A stretch of 47,723 nucleotides of DNA from Mesorhizobium sp. B2-7-1 (GTDB lineage Bacteria > Pseudomonadota > Alphaproteobacteria > Rhizobiales > Rhizobiaceae). Under the pieces are notes generated by a model. The model saw only the letters and a program-made list of their open reading frames with translations, was not told where the DNA came from and ran no database searches. Of this stretch, positions 39,281 to 47,723 are shown one piece after another. Each line of letters opens with the position of its first letter. Positions within the stretch are counted from its first letter, which is position 1. Both the position numbers and the translations under genes were made by a program. Location of the stretch: contig NZ_VFUA01000043.1 of assembly GCF_006440735.1 (NCBI RefSeq), positions 1 through 47,723 on the forward strand, in the 5' to 3' direction.

Positions 39281-39438
39281 CCACCCTCTCTGCCCTGCCG
39301 GGCATCTCCCCCTCAAGGGGGGAGATCAGCAGCTTCGATGCCGCCGCAAATATTGCAACGCCGGCGATTGGCGAAAGCCGTAGCGACACCCAATCTCCCC
39401 CCTTGAGGGGGAGATGGCCGGCAGGCCAGAGAGGGGGG
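39281..39438. repeat. Family C element with 46-base inverted arms
   Basis: The left arm (39281-39326) and right arm (39393-39438) are near-perfect inverse complements with only a few mismatches. Each arm contains its own hairpin of ATCTCCCCCTCAAGG with its complement. About 66 bases lie between. Confidence 0.88.
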
Positions 39439-39460
39439 CCTAGGCTCGGCATTCGAAAAC

Positions 39461-40177
39461 CTACGCCACCGCCATCTGCTGCAGGCTCACCAGCCGCGAA
39501 ATGCCCTTCTTCGCCAGCCCCATCAGCGCCGCGAACTGCTCCTCTGAGAAAGGCTCGCCTTCGGCCGTGCCCTGGATCTCGACGATGCCGCCCTTGCCGG
39601 TCATGACGAAATTGGCGTCGGTGCCGGCCGAGGAATCCTCCAGATAATCGAGATCGATGACCGGCTGGCCGTCATGGATGCCGCAGGAGATCGCCGCGAC
39701 ATGGTCCTTCAGCACCTTGGCGACGCTCACCATCTGGCGCGCTTCCATCCAGCGCAGGCAATCGTAGAGCGCCACCCAGCCGCCGGTGATCGAGGCGGTG
39801 CGGGTGCCGCCATCCGCCTGGATGACGTCGCAGTCGACGGTGATCTGCTGTTCGCCCAGCGCCTGCAGGTCGACCACGGCGCGCAAGCTCCGGCCGATCA
39901 GCCGCTGGATCTCCAGCGTGCGGCCGCCCTGCTTGCCGGCGGAGGCCTCGCGGCGCATCCGCTCGCCGGTCGAGCGCGGCAGCATGCCGTATTCGGCCGT
40001 CACCCAGCCCTTGCCGGAATTGCGCATCCAGGCCGGCACCTTTTCCTCCAGGCTCGCCGTGCACAGCACATGCGTGTCGCCGAACTTCACCAGGCACGAG
40101 CCTTCGGCATGCTTGGAGACGCCGCGCTCGAAGGAGATGGCGCGCATTTCGTCGGCTTGGCGTTTGGAGGGGCGCAT
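39461..40177 (-). CDS. rph: Ribonuclease PH
   Basis: A phosphorolytic 3'-5' exoribonuclease that trims tRNA 3' ends. The 238 residues are exactly the typical length. They start MRPSKRQADEMRAISFERGV and show GDTHVLCTASLEEKVPAWMR, GWVTAEYGMLPRSTGERM, GRTLEIQRLIGRSLRAVVD, and the phosphate/metal region CDVIQADGGTRTASITGGWV and DLDYLEDSSAGTDANFVMTG. The frame opens earlier at 40405, but the ATG at 40177 gives the family N-terminus. It diverges from hrcA across a region with three tandem 23-bp repeats. Confidence 0.95.
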   Translation of the reverse strand: MRPSKRQADEMRAISFERGVSKHAEGSCLVKFGDTHVLCTASLEEKVPAWMRNSGKGWVTAEYGMLPRSTGERMRREASAGKQGGRTLEIQRLIGRSLRAVVDLQALGEQQITVDCDVIQADGGTRTASITGGWVALYDCLRWMEARQMVSVAKVLKDHVAAISCGIHDGQPVIDLDYLEDSSAGTDANFVMTGKGGIVEIQGTAEGEPFSEEQFAALMGLAKKGISRLVSLQQMAVA

Positions 40178-40273
40178 TCGGCCTGCTTTCTTCTCGTTTT
40201 CGGAATCGTGGCCGGCTTGTAGACGCATGCGAGGCAAGTCGCAAAGGAAAAGGGGCGGCAAGGAAAACGTCGG

Positions 40274-40342
40274 GGTGACCGCAAACGCGGCACCTCGGTA
40301 ACCGCAAACGCGGCACCTGGGTAACCGCAAACACAGCACCGG
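40274..40342. repeat. Three tandem 23-bp direct repeats between rph and hrcA
   Basis: Units begin at 40274, 40297 and 40320. Each starts GGTNACCGCAAAC and continues with CGGCACCT or a close variant. Units 1 and 2 differ at two positions, and units 2 and 3 at three. GGTNACC within each is a small palindrome. Confidence 0.9.
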
Positions 40343-40343
40343 G

Positions 40344-40371
40344 TTGCGCCGCTGTGGCTTAAGTCTATATC
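40344..40371 (+). promoter_or_regulatory. Weak candidate promoter of hrcA
   Basis: TTGCGC (40344-40349) and TATATC (40366-40371) with a 16-bp spacer. It lies just after the third 23-bp repeat and 26 bases before the hrcA ATG. The match to sigma-70 consensus is only partial. Confidence 0.35.
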
Positions 40372-40397
40372 TTTTCGATAGGAGGTTTCTCGCCGGA

Positions 40398-41495
40398 ATG
40401 AACAAACCAGTCGATCCGACGTCGCAGTCGCCCGGGCTTCAGTCGCCGGTACTTCAGTCACTGGACATGCGCTCGCGCGATATTTTCCGGCGGATCGTCG
40501 ATTCCTATCTGCGCGACGGCGAGCCGGTCGGCTCGCGCAGCCTGTCGCGCATCATGCCCTCCTCGCTGTCGCCGGCCACCATCCGCAACGTGATGAGCGA
40601 CCTCGAGCATCTGGGGCTGATCTACGCGCCGCATGTTTCCGCCGGGCGGTTGCCGACCCAGACCGGCCTGCGCTTCTTCGTCGACGCCTTCATGGAGCTC
40701 GGCGACCTTTCCGACGACGAGCGCCGCATCATCGAGGCGCAGGTGCGCGCCTCCGGCTCGGGCGCGACGCTGGAGCATATGCTGACCGAGGCCAGCCAGA
40801 TGCTGTCCGGCATGTCGCGCGGCGCCGGCCTTGTGCTCGCCTCCAAGAACGAGGTGGCGCTGAAGCATATCGAATTCATCCAGCTCGAGCCCACCAAGGC
40901 GCTTGCCGTGCTGGTGTCGCAGAACGGCGACGTCGAGAACCGCGTCATCGACCTGCCGGCCGGCATCACCGTGTCGCAACTGCACGAGGCGTCCAATTTC
41001 CTCAACGCCCATATCCGCGGCCGCACGCTCGCCGAGTCGCGCATCGAGATCGCCCGCATCAAGGACGAGACGCGCGCGGCCCTCGATACCTTGTCGCAGG
41101 ATCTGGTCGAGAAGGGCCTCGCGGTCTGGGCCGGCGCCGAAAGCGGCCTGCCGGCGCGTCTCATCGTGCGCGGCCGCGCCAACCTGCTGGAAAACGTCAC
41201 CGCCCAGGCCGATCTCGAATTGTTGCGCCATCTGTTCGAGGACCTCGAAACCCAGGACGGGCTCCTGCAGCTGCTCGACCTCGCCGAGGAAGGGCCGGGC
41301 GTGCGCATCTTCATCGGCTCGGAGAACAAGCTTTTCTCGCTGTCCGGCTCGTCGCTGGTCGTCGCCCCCTATCGCGACAAGGACGCCCGCGTCGTCGGCG
41401 CGCTCGGCGTCATCGGCCCGACGCGCCTGAATTACGCCCGCATCGTGCCGATGGTCGACTATACCGCGCAGCTGATTTCGCGCATGCTCCGGTAA
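40398..41495 (+). CDS. hrcA: Heat-inducible transcription repressor HrcA
   Basis: Represses groESL-type chaperone operons by binding CIRCE, with GroEL helping it to fold. The 365 residues show the N-terminal winged helix (SRDIFRRIVDSYLRDGEPVG, then SRIMPSSLSPATIRNVMSDL and LIYAPHVSAGRLPTQTGLRF) and the C-terminal GAF-like domain ending FLIG-type GALGVIGPTRLNYARIVPMV. ATG 40398 is chosen with AGGAGG 13 bases upstream, a long spacing. No CIRCE element (TTAGCACTC-N9-GAGTGCTAA) stands before it here. The usual partner grpE does not follow, contrary to many alphaproteobacteria. Confidence 0.95.
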   Translation: MNKPVDPTSQSPGLQSPVLQSLDMRSRDIFRRIVDSYLRDGEPVGSRSLSRIMPSSLSPATIRNVMSDLEHLGLIYAPHVSAGRLPTQTGLRFFVDAFMELGDLSDDERRIIEAQVRASGSGATLEHMLTEASQMLSGMSRGAGLVLASKNEVALKHIEFIQLEPTKALAVLVSQNGDVENRVIDLPAGITVSQLHEASNFLNAHIRGRTLAESRIEIARIKDETRAALDTLSQDLVEKGLAVWAGAESGLPARLIVRGRANLLENVTAQADLELLRHLFEDLETQDGLLQLLDLAEEGPGVRIFIGSENKLFSLSGSSLVVAPYRDKDARVVGALGVIGPTRLNYARIVPMVDYTAQLISRMLR

Positions 41496-41517
41496 GGCAC
41501 CTCAAGGAGGTAAGAAA

Positions 41518-41715
41518 ATGGCGCTGGAAGCACTCAAGGCCCAGATCAGCCTGCTGCTCGAGGAAATGGTGAACCAGCCCGAGGACGAGCACGAGATCCA
41601 GGAACAGTTGCGCGAGAAGCTGAGGGAAATGCGCGCCATGGGCATGCCCTTGCCGGCCGACCTCGTCGAATTGGAGAAGCGTCTCGACGACGATCTGGAT
41701 GCCGAGGAGGCCTGA
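41518..41715 (+). CDS. Small acidic coiled-coil protein, unknown
   Basis: The 65 residues are almost all helix-forming and charged: LLLEEMVNQPEDEHEIQEQL, REKLREMRAMGMP, then LVELEKRLDDDLDAEEA. Heptad spacing suggests a short coiled coil. AAGGAGGTAAG lies just before the ATG, an excellent ribosome site, and the start is 22 bases after hrcA, so it is probably cotranscribed with the repressor. I do not recognise a family. Confidence 0.75.
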   Translation: MALEALKAQISLLLEEMVNQPEDEHEIQEQLREKLREMRAMGMPLPADLVELEKRLDDDLDAEEA

Positions 41716-41835
41716 GCCCCGGCGCTCTAACGTCAAATCCGCGTGCGCATGCTTCTCTTTCAGATCGCTTGCCCAATATCTCCGGTCTGCGGCGCTCGAT
41801 CGATCGAGACACGTCGACAGACGACGGAGGACAGC

Positions 41836-43176
41836 ATGATGCGGATCGCCGGCCTTGCGGGCCTCGCGCTGGTTCTGGCCAGCGGCGCCTTTGCACAGCA
41901 GGCCGGTCAACCCTTGCTCAGCGGCGAAAAGGCCTTCGGCGGCTGGAGGGCCGACCACCCGGGCGTGCGCAGGCTGCTGAAGCCGCAAGATTTGCCGAAA
42001 CCGGATTTGGCAGAGTCCGCTTCGAACGGCGGCGGTGTCGCCGATCGCCCCGGGGACGCGAAGCCAAAACTTCCGCCCGGCTTCTCCGCCGAGCTGGTCG
42101 CTTCCGGCATCGACAGCCCCCGCGTCGTGCGCGTGGCGCCGAACGGCGATCTCTTCGTGGCCGACAGCCGGGCGAACCAGGTCCGCGTCTATCGCCTGGC
42201 GGAAGGCAGTGCCAAGCCCGTGCAGAAATCGGTCTTCGCCAAGGGCCTGACCCGCCCCTACGGCATCGCCTTCTACCCGCCGGGCGACAAGCCGCAATGG
42301 GTCTATGTCGCCAACAGCAGCAGCGTCGTGCGCTTCCCTTATCGCGACGGCGACCTCGAAGCGTCCGGTAAGCCGGAGACCATCGTCGCCAAAGTCCCCG
42401 CCAGCCACCACTGGACGCGCGACATCGCCTTCTCGCACGACGGCAAGACGCTCTATCTGTCGGTCGGTTCCGGTTCCAACATCGCCGAGGACATGGGCGC
42501 CAGTCCGAGAGGCGGCCTCGAGGACTGGGCGAAATCGCAGCCGCTGGGCGCCGCCTGGGGTTCGGAGAAGGGCCGGGCCGACGTGCTCGCCTTCGACCCC
42601 GACGGCAATAACCGCAGAACCGTCGCCACCGGCCTGCGCAACTGCTCCGGCATGACCGTGCAGCCGGCGACGGGCGCGCTCTGGTGCGTCGTCAACGAAC
42701 GCGACGAGCTTGGCGACAACACCCCCTTCGAATACGCGACCGCCGTGAAGGACGGCGCCTTCTATGGCTGGCCCTGGTATTTCATCGGCGACAACGAGGA
42801 TCCGCGCTACAAGGGCACGCGCCCCGATCTCGCCGGCAAGGTCACGGTTCCGGATGTGCTGATGCAGGCGCATTCGGCGCCGCTCAACATCGCCTTCTAC
42901 GACAACGGCAATTTCCCGGCCGACTACAAGGGCGATGCCTTCGTCGCGCTGCACGGTTCGTGGAACCGCAATGTCCGCACCGGCTACAAGGTGGTGCGGC
43001 TGAGATTCAAGGACGGCAAGCCGACCGGCGAATATGAGGATTTCGCCACCGGCTTCGTCATTGCGGACGACGCGGTCTGGGGCCGGCCGGTCGGCGTCGC
43101 GGTGGCCAGGGACGGCGCTCTGATCCTAACCGAGGACGGCAACGGCACCATCTGGCGCATTACCTATGGCGGGTAG
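41836..43176 (+). CDS. Secreted sorbosone dehydrogenase-family protein (beta-propeller)
   Basis: A 446-residue exported protein with a signal peptide (MMRIAGLAGLALVLASGAFA, cleaved before QQ). A six-bladed glucose/sorbosone-dehydrogenase propeller follows: RVVRVAPNGDLFVADSRANQ, GLTRPYGIAFYPPGDKPQWV, HHWTRDIAFSHDGKTLYLSV, GLRNCSGMTVQPATGALWCV, NERDELGDNTPFEYA, AFVALHGSWNRNVRTGYKVV. PQQ-dependent sugar oxidation is the family activity, but no partner cytochrome or PQQ gene is in view. GGAGG lies 5 bases before ATG 41836. It is 120 bases after the coiled-coil gene. Confidence 0.88.
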   Translation: MMRIAGLAGLALVLASGAFAQQAGQPLLSGEKAFGGWRADHPGVRRLLKPQDLPKPDLAESASNGGGVADRPGDAKPKLPPGFSAELVASGIDSPRVVRVAPNGDLFVADSRANQVRVYRLAEGSAKPVQKSVFAKGLTRPYGIAFYPPGDKPQWVYVANSSSVVRFPYRDGDLEASGKPETIVAKVPASHHWTRDIAFSHDGKTLYLSVGSGSNIAEDMGASPRGGLEDWAKSQPLGAAWGSEKGRADVLAFDPDGNNRRTVATGLRNCSGMTVQPATGALWCVVNERDELGDNTPFEYATAVKDGAFYGWPWYFIGDNEDPRYKGTRPDLAGKVTVPDVLMQAHSAPLNIAFYDNGNFPADYKGDAFVALHGSWNRNVRTGYKVVRLRFKDGKPTGEYEDFATGFVIADDAVWGRPVGVAVARDGALILTEDGNGTIWRITYGG

Positions 43177-43202
43177 TTCCTCGGTCGAGCTGTAGCGGGC
43201 TC

Positions 43203-43348
43203 GCCCTCACCCGGATGGCCAGCCGAATTGCGAACTGCAATTCGGGGCAATCCGACCTCTCCCCAAGGCGAGAGGAGCAGGTAAGCGGCGGCGCCAACCT
43301 CTTCTCCCCTCGGGGAGAAGGTGGCCGCGAAGCGGCCGGATGAGGGGG
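43203..43348. repeat. Family C element, imperfect inverted arms
   Basis: The left part holds CCCTCACCCGGATGGCC and ACCTCTCCCC. The right part holds TTCTCCCCTCGGGGAGAAGG and GCGGCCGGATGAGGG, with an extra AATTGC...GCAATT palindrome inserted on the left. It fills the 43177-43442 gap. Confidence 0.72.
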
Positions 43349-43442
43349 CTGGCGCAAACGAATCCGGCTCTAAGCGAATTCATTCCCGTTCCGTTTCGTG
43401 CTGTTTCGTGCAACAGACGCGTCCTGATCTTAGGCCAGAACC

Positions 43443-44060
43443 ATGACACTCACCGGATTCCTCGCTTACAGTGCCGCGCTCGGCGTCGCCGCCGCCATTC
43501 CAGGCCCCGGCGTCACGGCGCTTGTCGCCCGCGCGCTCGGCTCGGGCTTCCGTTCCTCGCTCGCCATGTCGTTCGGCCTGATGCTCGGCGACCTCACCTA
43601 TCTCACCGCAGTGGTGCTCGGGCTCGCCTTCGTCGCCCAGACCTTCGGCATGGTCTTCCTCGCCATCAAATGGGCCGGCGTCGCCTATCTCGCTTTCCTC
43701 GCCTGGCGCTTCTGGACCAGCGGCATCACGCCCGAAACCGTCGAGGCGCGGAAGGCCAAGGGCGGGCTGGCGTCGAGCTTCATCGCCGGGCTGACGGTGA
43801 CGCTGGGCAATCCGAAGACGATGATCTTCTATCTCGCCATCACGCCGACCATCGTCGACCTGAAGACGATCACGCTCGCCGACTACGCCATTCTTGCGAT
43901 GCTGACCGTGGTGGTGCTGTTCGTGGTGCTGGTGCCTTACCTGGCGCTGGCCGCCAAGGCGCGCTGGTTCCTGAAATCGCCGCGCGCTCTGAAGGTGCTG
44001 AACCGCACCGCCGCCGGCTTCATGATGGGCGCGGCCGCCGCGATCGCGGCGCGTCAATAG
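43443..44060 (+). CDS. LysE family amino-acid / homoserine-lactone exporter
   Basis: A 205-residue inner-membrane exporter. It has an N-terminal PGPGVTALVARALGSGFRSS (the LysE/RhtB signature), LMLGDLTYLTAVVLGLAFVA and a central WAGVAYLAFLAWRFW, then GLTVTLGNPKTMIFYLAI and C-terminal helices. Six hydrophobic helices are expected. RhtB-type members export homoserine, threonine or related compounds, but the substrate cannot be told. It lies 188 bases before cysK on the same strand, and a link to cysteine export is possible but unproven. Confidence 0.9.
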   Translation: MTLTGFLAYSAALGVAAAIPGPGVTALVARALGSGFRSSLAMSFGLMLGDLTYLTAVVLGLAFVAQTFGMVFLAIKWAGVAYLAFLAWRFWTSGITPETVEARKAKGGLASSFIAGLTVTLGNPKTMIFYLAITPTIVDLKTITLADYAILAMLTVVVLFVVLVPYLALAAKARWFLKSPRALKVLNRTAAGFMMGAAAAIAARQ

Positions 44061-44247
44061 GCTCCGATCTCAACCGCTCCCCGATTTCAGCCAAACCATT
44101 CCTGAAACCGGCCGCGGCGGAAAATGCATTTCCGGTCACGGGCGCTTTTGAGCAACCGCGCAACTGGGATATTTTCCGCCGCCGGCCTATCTTGCGCGGC
44201 TGAAAGCCCTATTCTGTCCGCCTGTACCATTGCCTGGGAGCGAACCA

Positions 44248-45228
<981 letters not shown>

Positions 45229-45394
45229 GCAAACATACCTCCGAGAGTGGCTTCAGCGGTCCTCGCGGTCGTCATCCCAGGGCGAAGCAGGAGCGAAGCG
45301 ACGCGCGCAGACCCGAGGATCCATGCCGTGACCGTGGCCGAGGAATGCCGCGGTCCAGAACGGATCCCGTCTGTCACCGCATTTTGTCGAGACT

Positions 45395-45434
45395 AAAGCG
45401 TGTCGCGTTGAAACGGATTCAGGCGACACGCTTT
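45395..45434. repeat. Inserted palindrome within family A copy
   Basis: AAAGCGTGTCGC (45395-45406) pairs perfectly with GCGACACGCTTT (45423-45434), with a 16-base spacer. Confidence 0.8.
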
Positions 45435-45449
45435 AAGTCCTTGTTTTAA

Positions 45450-45496
45450 TGCATGTCGTTGTCCCAAAACCGCTCCGCACTTTTGGGCGACATGCA
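45450..45496. repeat. Family B palindrome inserted within family A copy
   Basis: TGCATGTCG (45450-45458) pairs with CGACATGCA (45488-45496). The core CCCAAAACCGCTCCGCAC is the inverse of the family B core. Confidence 0.8.
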
Positions 45497-45781
45497 CTAA
45501 CGGAGCTGCTGTTCCTCGAAAGAAAGACCTGCAACGCCGTGGCGCGGAGACGTCACGGCATGGATCCTCGGGTCTGCGCGCGTCGCTTCGCTCCTTGCTC
45601 CGCCCGTGGATGACGAAGGCGGGAACGCCTCGGCAAATCTCCAGAGTTTGCGGACAAGCGGCACTCCCGGAGTGGCTGGACTGTTCAAAAAAGCATCCGT
45701 GGCAGCCGCTGACTGGCTTGAGCGAGGCTGGGCTTCCGGCTCATATCGCCGCTGGCCCAATCGGCCTGCGGGAGGATTCGC

Positions 45782-46405
45782 ATGTACAAGCTCTATACGC
45801 GCCCCGGCAGCGGCGGCTTCGTCGTCGAGGCGGCGCTGGCCATGGCCGGCGTGCCCTTCGAGCAGATCGATGTGCCCAAGAAAGATCCGCCCGATCCGGC
45901 CTTCCTCGCCGTCAGCCCGCTGAACCAGGTGCCGGCGCTGACGCTGCCGAACGGCCATTCGCTGACCGAATCTGCGGCAATCTGCATCCTGCTCGCCGAG
46001 CGCCACCCGCAAGCGGGCCTCGCGCCGGAAGCAGGTTCGCCCGGCCGCGCCGATTTCCTGCGCTGGCTGGCCTTCATGTCGTCGGTGCTCTATCCGGCCG
46101 TCCTCAGGCTCTACTACGCGCACCGCTACACCGCCGACGGCGAAGGCCTGCAGCCGGTCAAGCAGGCGGCGGTCGCCGAGATGGACCGCGGCTTTGCCAT
46201 TCTCGACCAGGCGCTGGCCGGACGTGACTGGCTCGCTGGCGACACGCTCTCGCTCGCCGACATCTACCTCGTCATGCTGGTGGCCTGGCATCCCGAGGTC
46301 GAGCGGGCGCGCAAGGCCTGGCCGAACATCGAGCGCCTGTGGGCGAGGCTGCGTCAGCATGAGCTGATGCAAAAGCTGAACGCCTCGCACGAGATGTGGC
46401 CTTAA
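45782..46405 (+). CDS. Glutathione S-transferase family protein
   Basis: A cytoplasmic 207-residue GST. It has an N-terminal thioredoxin fold with YKLYTRPGSGGFVVEAALAM, NQVPALTLPNGHSLTESAAI (cis-Pro and the Glu-Ser glutathione contact), and a helical C-domain with WLAGDTLSLADIYLVMLVAW. This second domain motif matches beta-like bacterial GSTs. Catalytic Ser is likely in RPGSGG, but the substrate is unknown. GGGAGGATTCGC lies just before the ATG. It is flanked by family A repeats on both sides and looks monocistronic. Confidence 0.9.
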   Translation: MYKLYTRPGSGGFVVEAALAMAGVPFEQIDVPKKDPPDPAFLAVSPLNQVPALTLPNGHSLTESAAICILLAERHPQAGLAPEAGSPGRADFLRWLAFMSSVLYPAVLRLYYAHRYTADGEGLQPVKQAAVAEMDRGFAILDQALAGRDWLAGDTLSLADIYLVMLVAWHPEVERARKAWPNIERLWARLRQHELMQKLNASHEMWP

Positions 46406-46557
46406 GATGAGTAGCGGCTGGGCCCGGCGACTTCGCCGGAGCCTTCCGTTCGGGTTGCGAAAAAAGAGGAACCAAGTTCCCCCGCACAGGAGTTTTGACC
46501 AGTCGGCTATGCCGGCAGGCCGCCTGCCTTGGAGATTAGCCGAGGCCTCCCCAGCCT
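46406..46557. other. Gap after GST gene, no gene seen
   Basis: No credible ORF, hairpin with T-run or promoter was seen between the GST stop and the family A element. Confidence 0.5.
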
Positions 46558-46740
46558 CGTCATCCACGGGCGGAGCAAGGAGCGAAGCGACGCGCGCAGA
46601 CCCGAGGATCCATTCCGTGACTTGGAAGCGCCGCTCACGATCCAGAATTCTGCTCCGCTGCGCTCTTCGATCAAGGTCACGGAATGGATTCCAGGGTCTC
46701 CGCGACGCCGCTTCGCGGCTGCTCCGCCCTGGAATGACGA
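46558..46740. repeat. Family A palindromic element, two long arms
   Basis: It begins CGTCATCCACGGGCGGAGC and ends CCTGGAATGACGA. Inner CATTCCGTGAC and GTCACGGAATGGAT boxes are intact. The centre holds CAGAATTCTG. Confidence 0.85.
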
Positions 46741-46831
46741 GGTTCGGGCGGCGTCCGCCAATCGCCGCATGCCCCTGCCGTCGCAGACATGCCGACGGTA
46801 AATTCCTGTGTCAGGAACCGGTCGGCGTCCC

Positions 46832-47566
46832 TCAGCTCTTGCTGGAGGCGAGCACCAGCACCGGCTTCTCGCTGTAGAGCTTGGGGAACAGCGACTTCAG
46901 ATTCTCGATCTTGGGCAGGTCGTTGTAGACGATATAGGGATAGGTCGGGTTCAGCGTCAGGAAGTCCTGATGGTAATCCTCGGCCGGATAGAAGGTCTTG
47001 CCGGTTTCCAGCGTCGTGACGATCGGCTTGCCAAACACCTTGGCCTTGTCGAGCTGCGCGATGTAGCTCTCGGCGACCTTCTTCTGCTCGTCATTCTCGG
47101 CGAAGATCGTCGAGCGGTATTGCGTGCCTGAATCCGGCCCCTGATAGTTGAGCTGCGTCGGATTGTGCGCGACCGAGAAATAGACCTGCAACAGCTGGCC
47201 ATAGGTGATTTTCGACGGGTCGTAGGTGATCTCGACGGATTCGGCATGCCCGGTGCGGCCGGTGCCGACCACTTCATAGACGGCGTTGTCGGCGCTGCCG
47301 CCGGTATAGCCGGACACCGCCTTGCTCACGCCCTTGACGTGCTGGAACACGCCCTGCACGCCCCAGAAGCAGCCGCCGGCGAAGATCGCCGTCTCGCTGC
47401 CGCTCGCCGCCTTCTCATCCATCGCCGGCGGCGGGATCACCACCGCGTCCTCGGCCGAGCGGGCCGGGCTCTGCCAGAACACGGCCGCCGCCGCGCTGAG
47501 CACCAGCGCCGCCAGCGCGCCTTTGGCAAGGAACGGCCGCGCGGCTTTCTTTTCAATGCCGGTCAT
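46832..47566 (-). CDS. msrA: Exported peptide-methionine (S)-S-oxide reductase
   Basis: Repairs oxidised Met (S-sulfoxide) in proteins. The 244 residues have an N-terminal signal or anchor (FLAKGALAALVLSAAAAVFW, then SPARSA), so the enzyme works in the periplasm or membrane rather than the cytosol. The MsrA core follows: AIFAGGCFWGVQGVFQHVKG with the catalytic Cys, VEITYDPSKITYGQLLQVYF, GTQYRSTIFAENDEQKKVAE and EDYHQDFL. A C-terminal extension (LPKIENLKSLFPKLYSEKPV) lacks an obvious resolving Cys. AAGGAG lies 8 bases before ATG 47566. There is no MsrB domain or neighbour. Confidence 0.93.
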   Translation of the reverse strand: MTGIEKKAARPFLAKGALAALVLSAAAAVFWQSPARSAEDAVVIPPPAMDEKAASGSETAIFAGGCFWGVQGVFQHVKGVSKAVSGYTGGSADNAVYEVVGTGRTGHAESVEITYDPSKITYGQLLQVYFSVAHNPTQLNYQGPDSGTQYRSTIFAENDEQKKVAESYIAQLDKAKVFGKPIVTTLETGKTFYPAEDYHQDFLTLNPTYPYIVYNDLPKIENLKSLFPKLYSEKPVLVLASSKS

Positions 47567-47658
47567 GTTGGGTCTCCTTGTTGTTGTCTCACTATATACG
47601 AATGAAGGCGTCGGGAGGTTCTCACTTTGCCGTGCGGCCGTATGCAATCGCCGACGGC

Positions 47659-47723
47659 GCTGCCCCCTCTCCGTCTCGGCTTCGCCGAGCCACCTCTCCC
47701 CCGCCTTTGGCGGGGGCGAGGAA
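47659..47723. repeat. Family C repeat, left arm (cut by window edge)
   Basis: CCCTCTCCGTCTCGGC, a TTCG loop, CCGAGCCACCTCTCCCC and GAGGAA match the left arm at 21707. The right arm should lie beyond the window. Confidence 0.75.

Larger units (their letters stand above)
45270..45620. repeat. Family A element split by two family B units
   Basis: The left arm (from CGTCATCCCAGGGCGAAGC to GATCCATGCCGTGACC) begins at 45270. The right arm (GTCACGGCATGGATCCTCGG to CCGTGGATGACGA) ends near 45620. Between them lie two palindromes, 45395-45434 and 45450-45496, absent from other family A centres. ACTAA occurs on both sides of the inserted block (45392 and 45496). Confidence 0.75.

Noticed and set aside
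40274..40342. CRISPR array
   Set aside because: The 23-bp units are adjacent with no spacers, only three copies, and no cas genes nearby.
45229..46831. Short ORFs in the repeat-rich gaps
   Set aside because: Their translations (e.g. SSTGGARSEATRADPRIH) are the family A arms in different frames and recur wherever the repeat occurs, so they are not genes.

Overview
The window is G+C-rich alphaproteobacterial chromosome, most likely Mesorhizobium or a close relative in the Rhizobiales. The evidence is the gene order maf-aroE-coaE-dnaQ / secB / fxsA / Tim44-mltA-smr, the hemW-rdgB-VOC-rph / hrcA block, the BTLCP-type cysteine proteinase, intracellular PHB depolymerase and SAF-like RlpA, and the very high density of palindromic intergenic repeats. 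Nearly everything is housekeeping. I see no prophage, transposase, CRISPR array, rRNA or secretion island. The genus is inferred from recall of gene order, not from a search.

Layout. 1-7.7 kb: nucleotide, shikimate and CoA genes and DNA polymerase III epsilon, then SecB and FxsA on the minus strand, then an envelope operon (Tim44-like protein, MltA, Smr, XRE regulator). 8-12.7 kb: small secreted protein, BTLCP proteinase, PhaZ, RlpA-like protein, a small membrane protein and a decayed TauD dioxygenase. 12.8-17.1 kb: FAD/NAD(P) oxidoreductase and a reverse-transsulfuration pair (cystathionine beta-synthase plus gamma-lyase). 17.3-20.3 kb: GntR regulator with a D-amino-acid dehydrogenase and a two-cysteine Asp/Glu racemase-like protein, with matching candidate operators. 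20.3-24.2 kb: divergent TetR/DUF4336 pair, then a coupled pair of Zn-finger UBP protein and cNMP-binding FAD oxidoreductase. 24.3-29 kb: tRNA-Leu(CAG), gpmA, dapB, ABC exporter, glucokinase. 29-34 kb: MepA, SDR protein, QueG, an FzlA-like GST and UppP. 34-37 kb: YraN, RsmI and a small A+T-rich two-gene patch (unknown protein plus mini protein-tyrosine phosphatase). 37-45 kb: HemW, RdgB, VOC protein, RNase PH, HrcA, a coiled-coil protein, a secreted sorbosone-dehydrogenase-like protein, LysE exporter and CysK. 45-47.7 kb: GST and an exported MsrA.

Three recurrent repeat classes fill most gaps. Family A is 120-210 bp, with inverted arms ending CGTCAT/ATGACG, and its arms are themselves hairpins. 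Family B is made of 40-50 bp REP-like palindromes around GCATGATG or GCAATTCC. Family C is C/G-rich, with inverted arms around TCTCCC/GGGAGA. They abut and sometimes enter genes: family B arms supply the stop codons of rsmI and an SDR gene, and one family A copy is split by two family B units. The most interesting observations are this repeat mosaicism, the GntR operator pair around the D-amino-acid module, the cNMP-FAD/ZnF-UBP pair that lacks the thioredoxin-reductase CxxC, the A+T-rich phosphatase patch, and a 23-bp triple tandem repeat between rph and hrcA. No clearly new multi-gene system could be shown from sequence alone.
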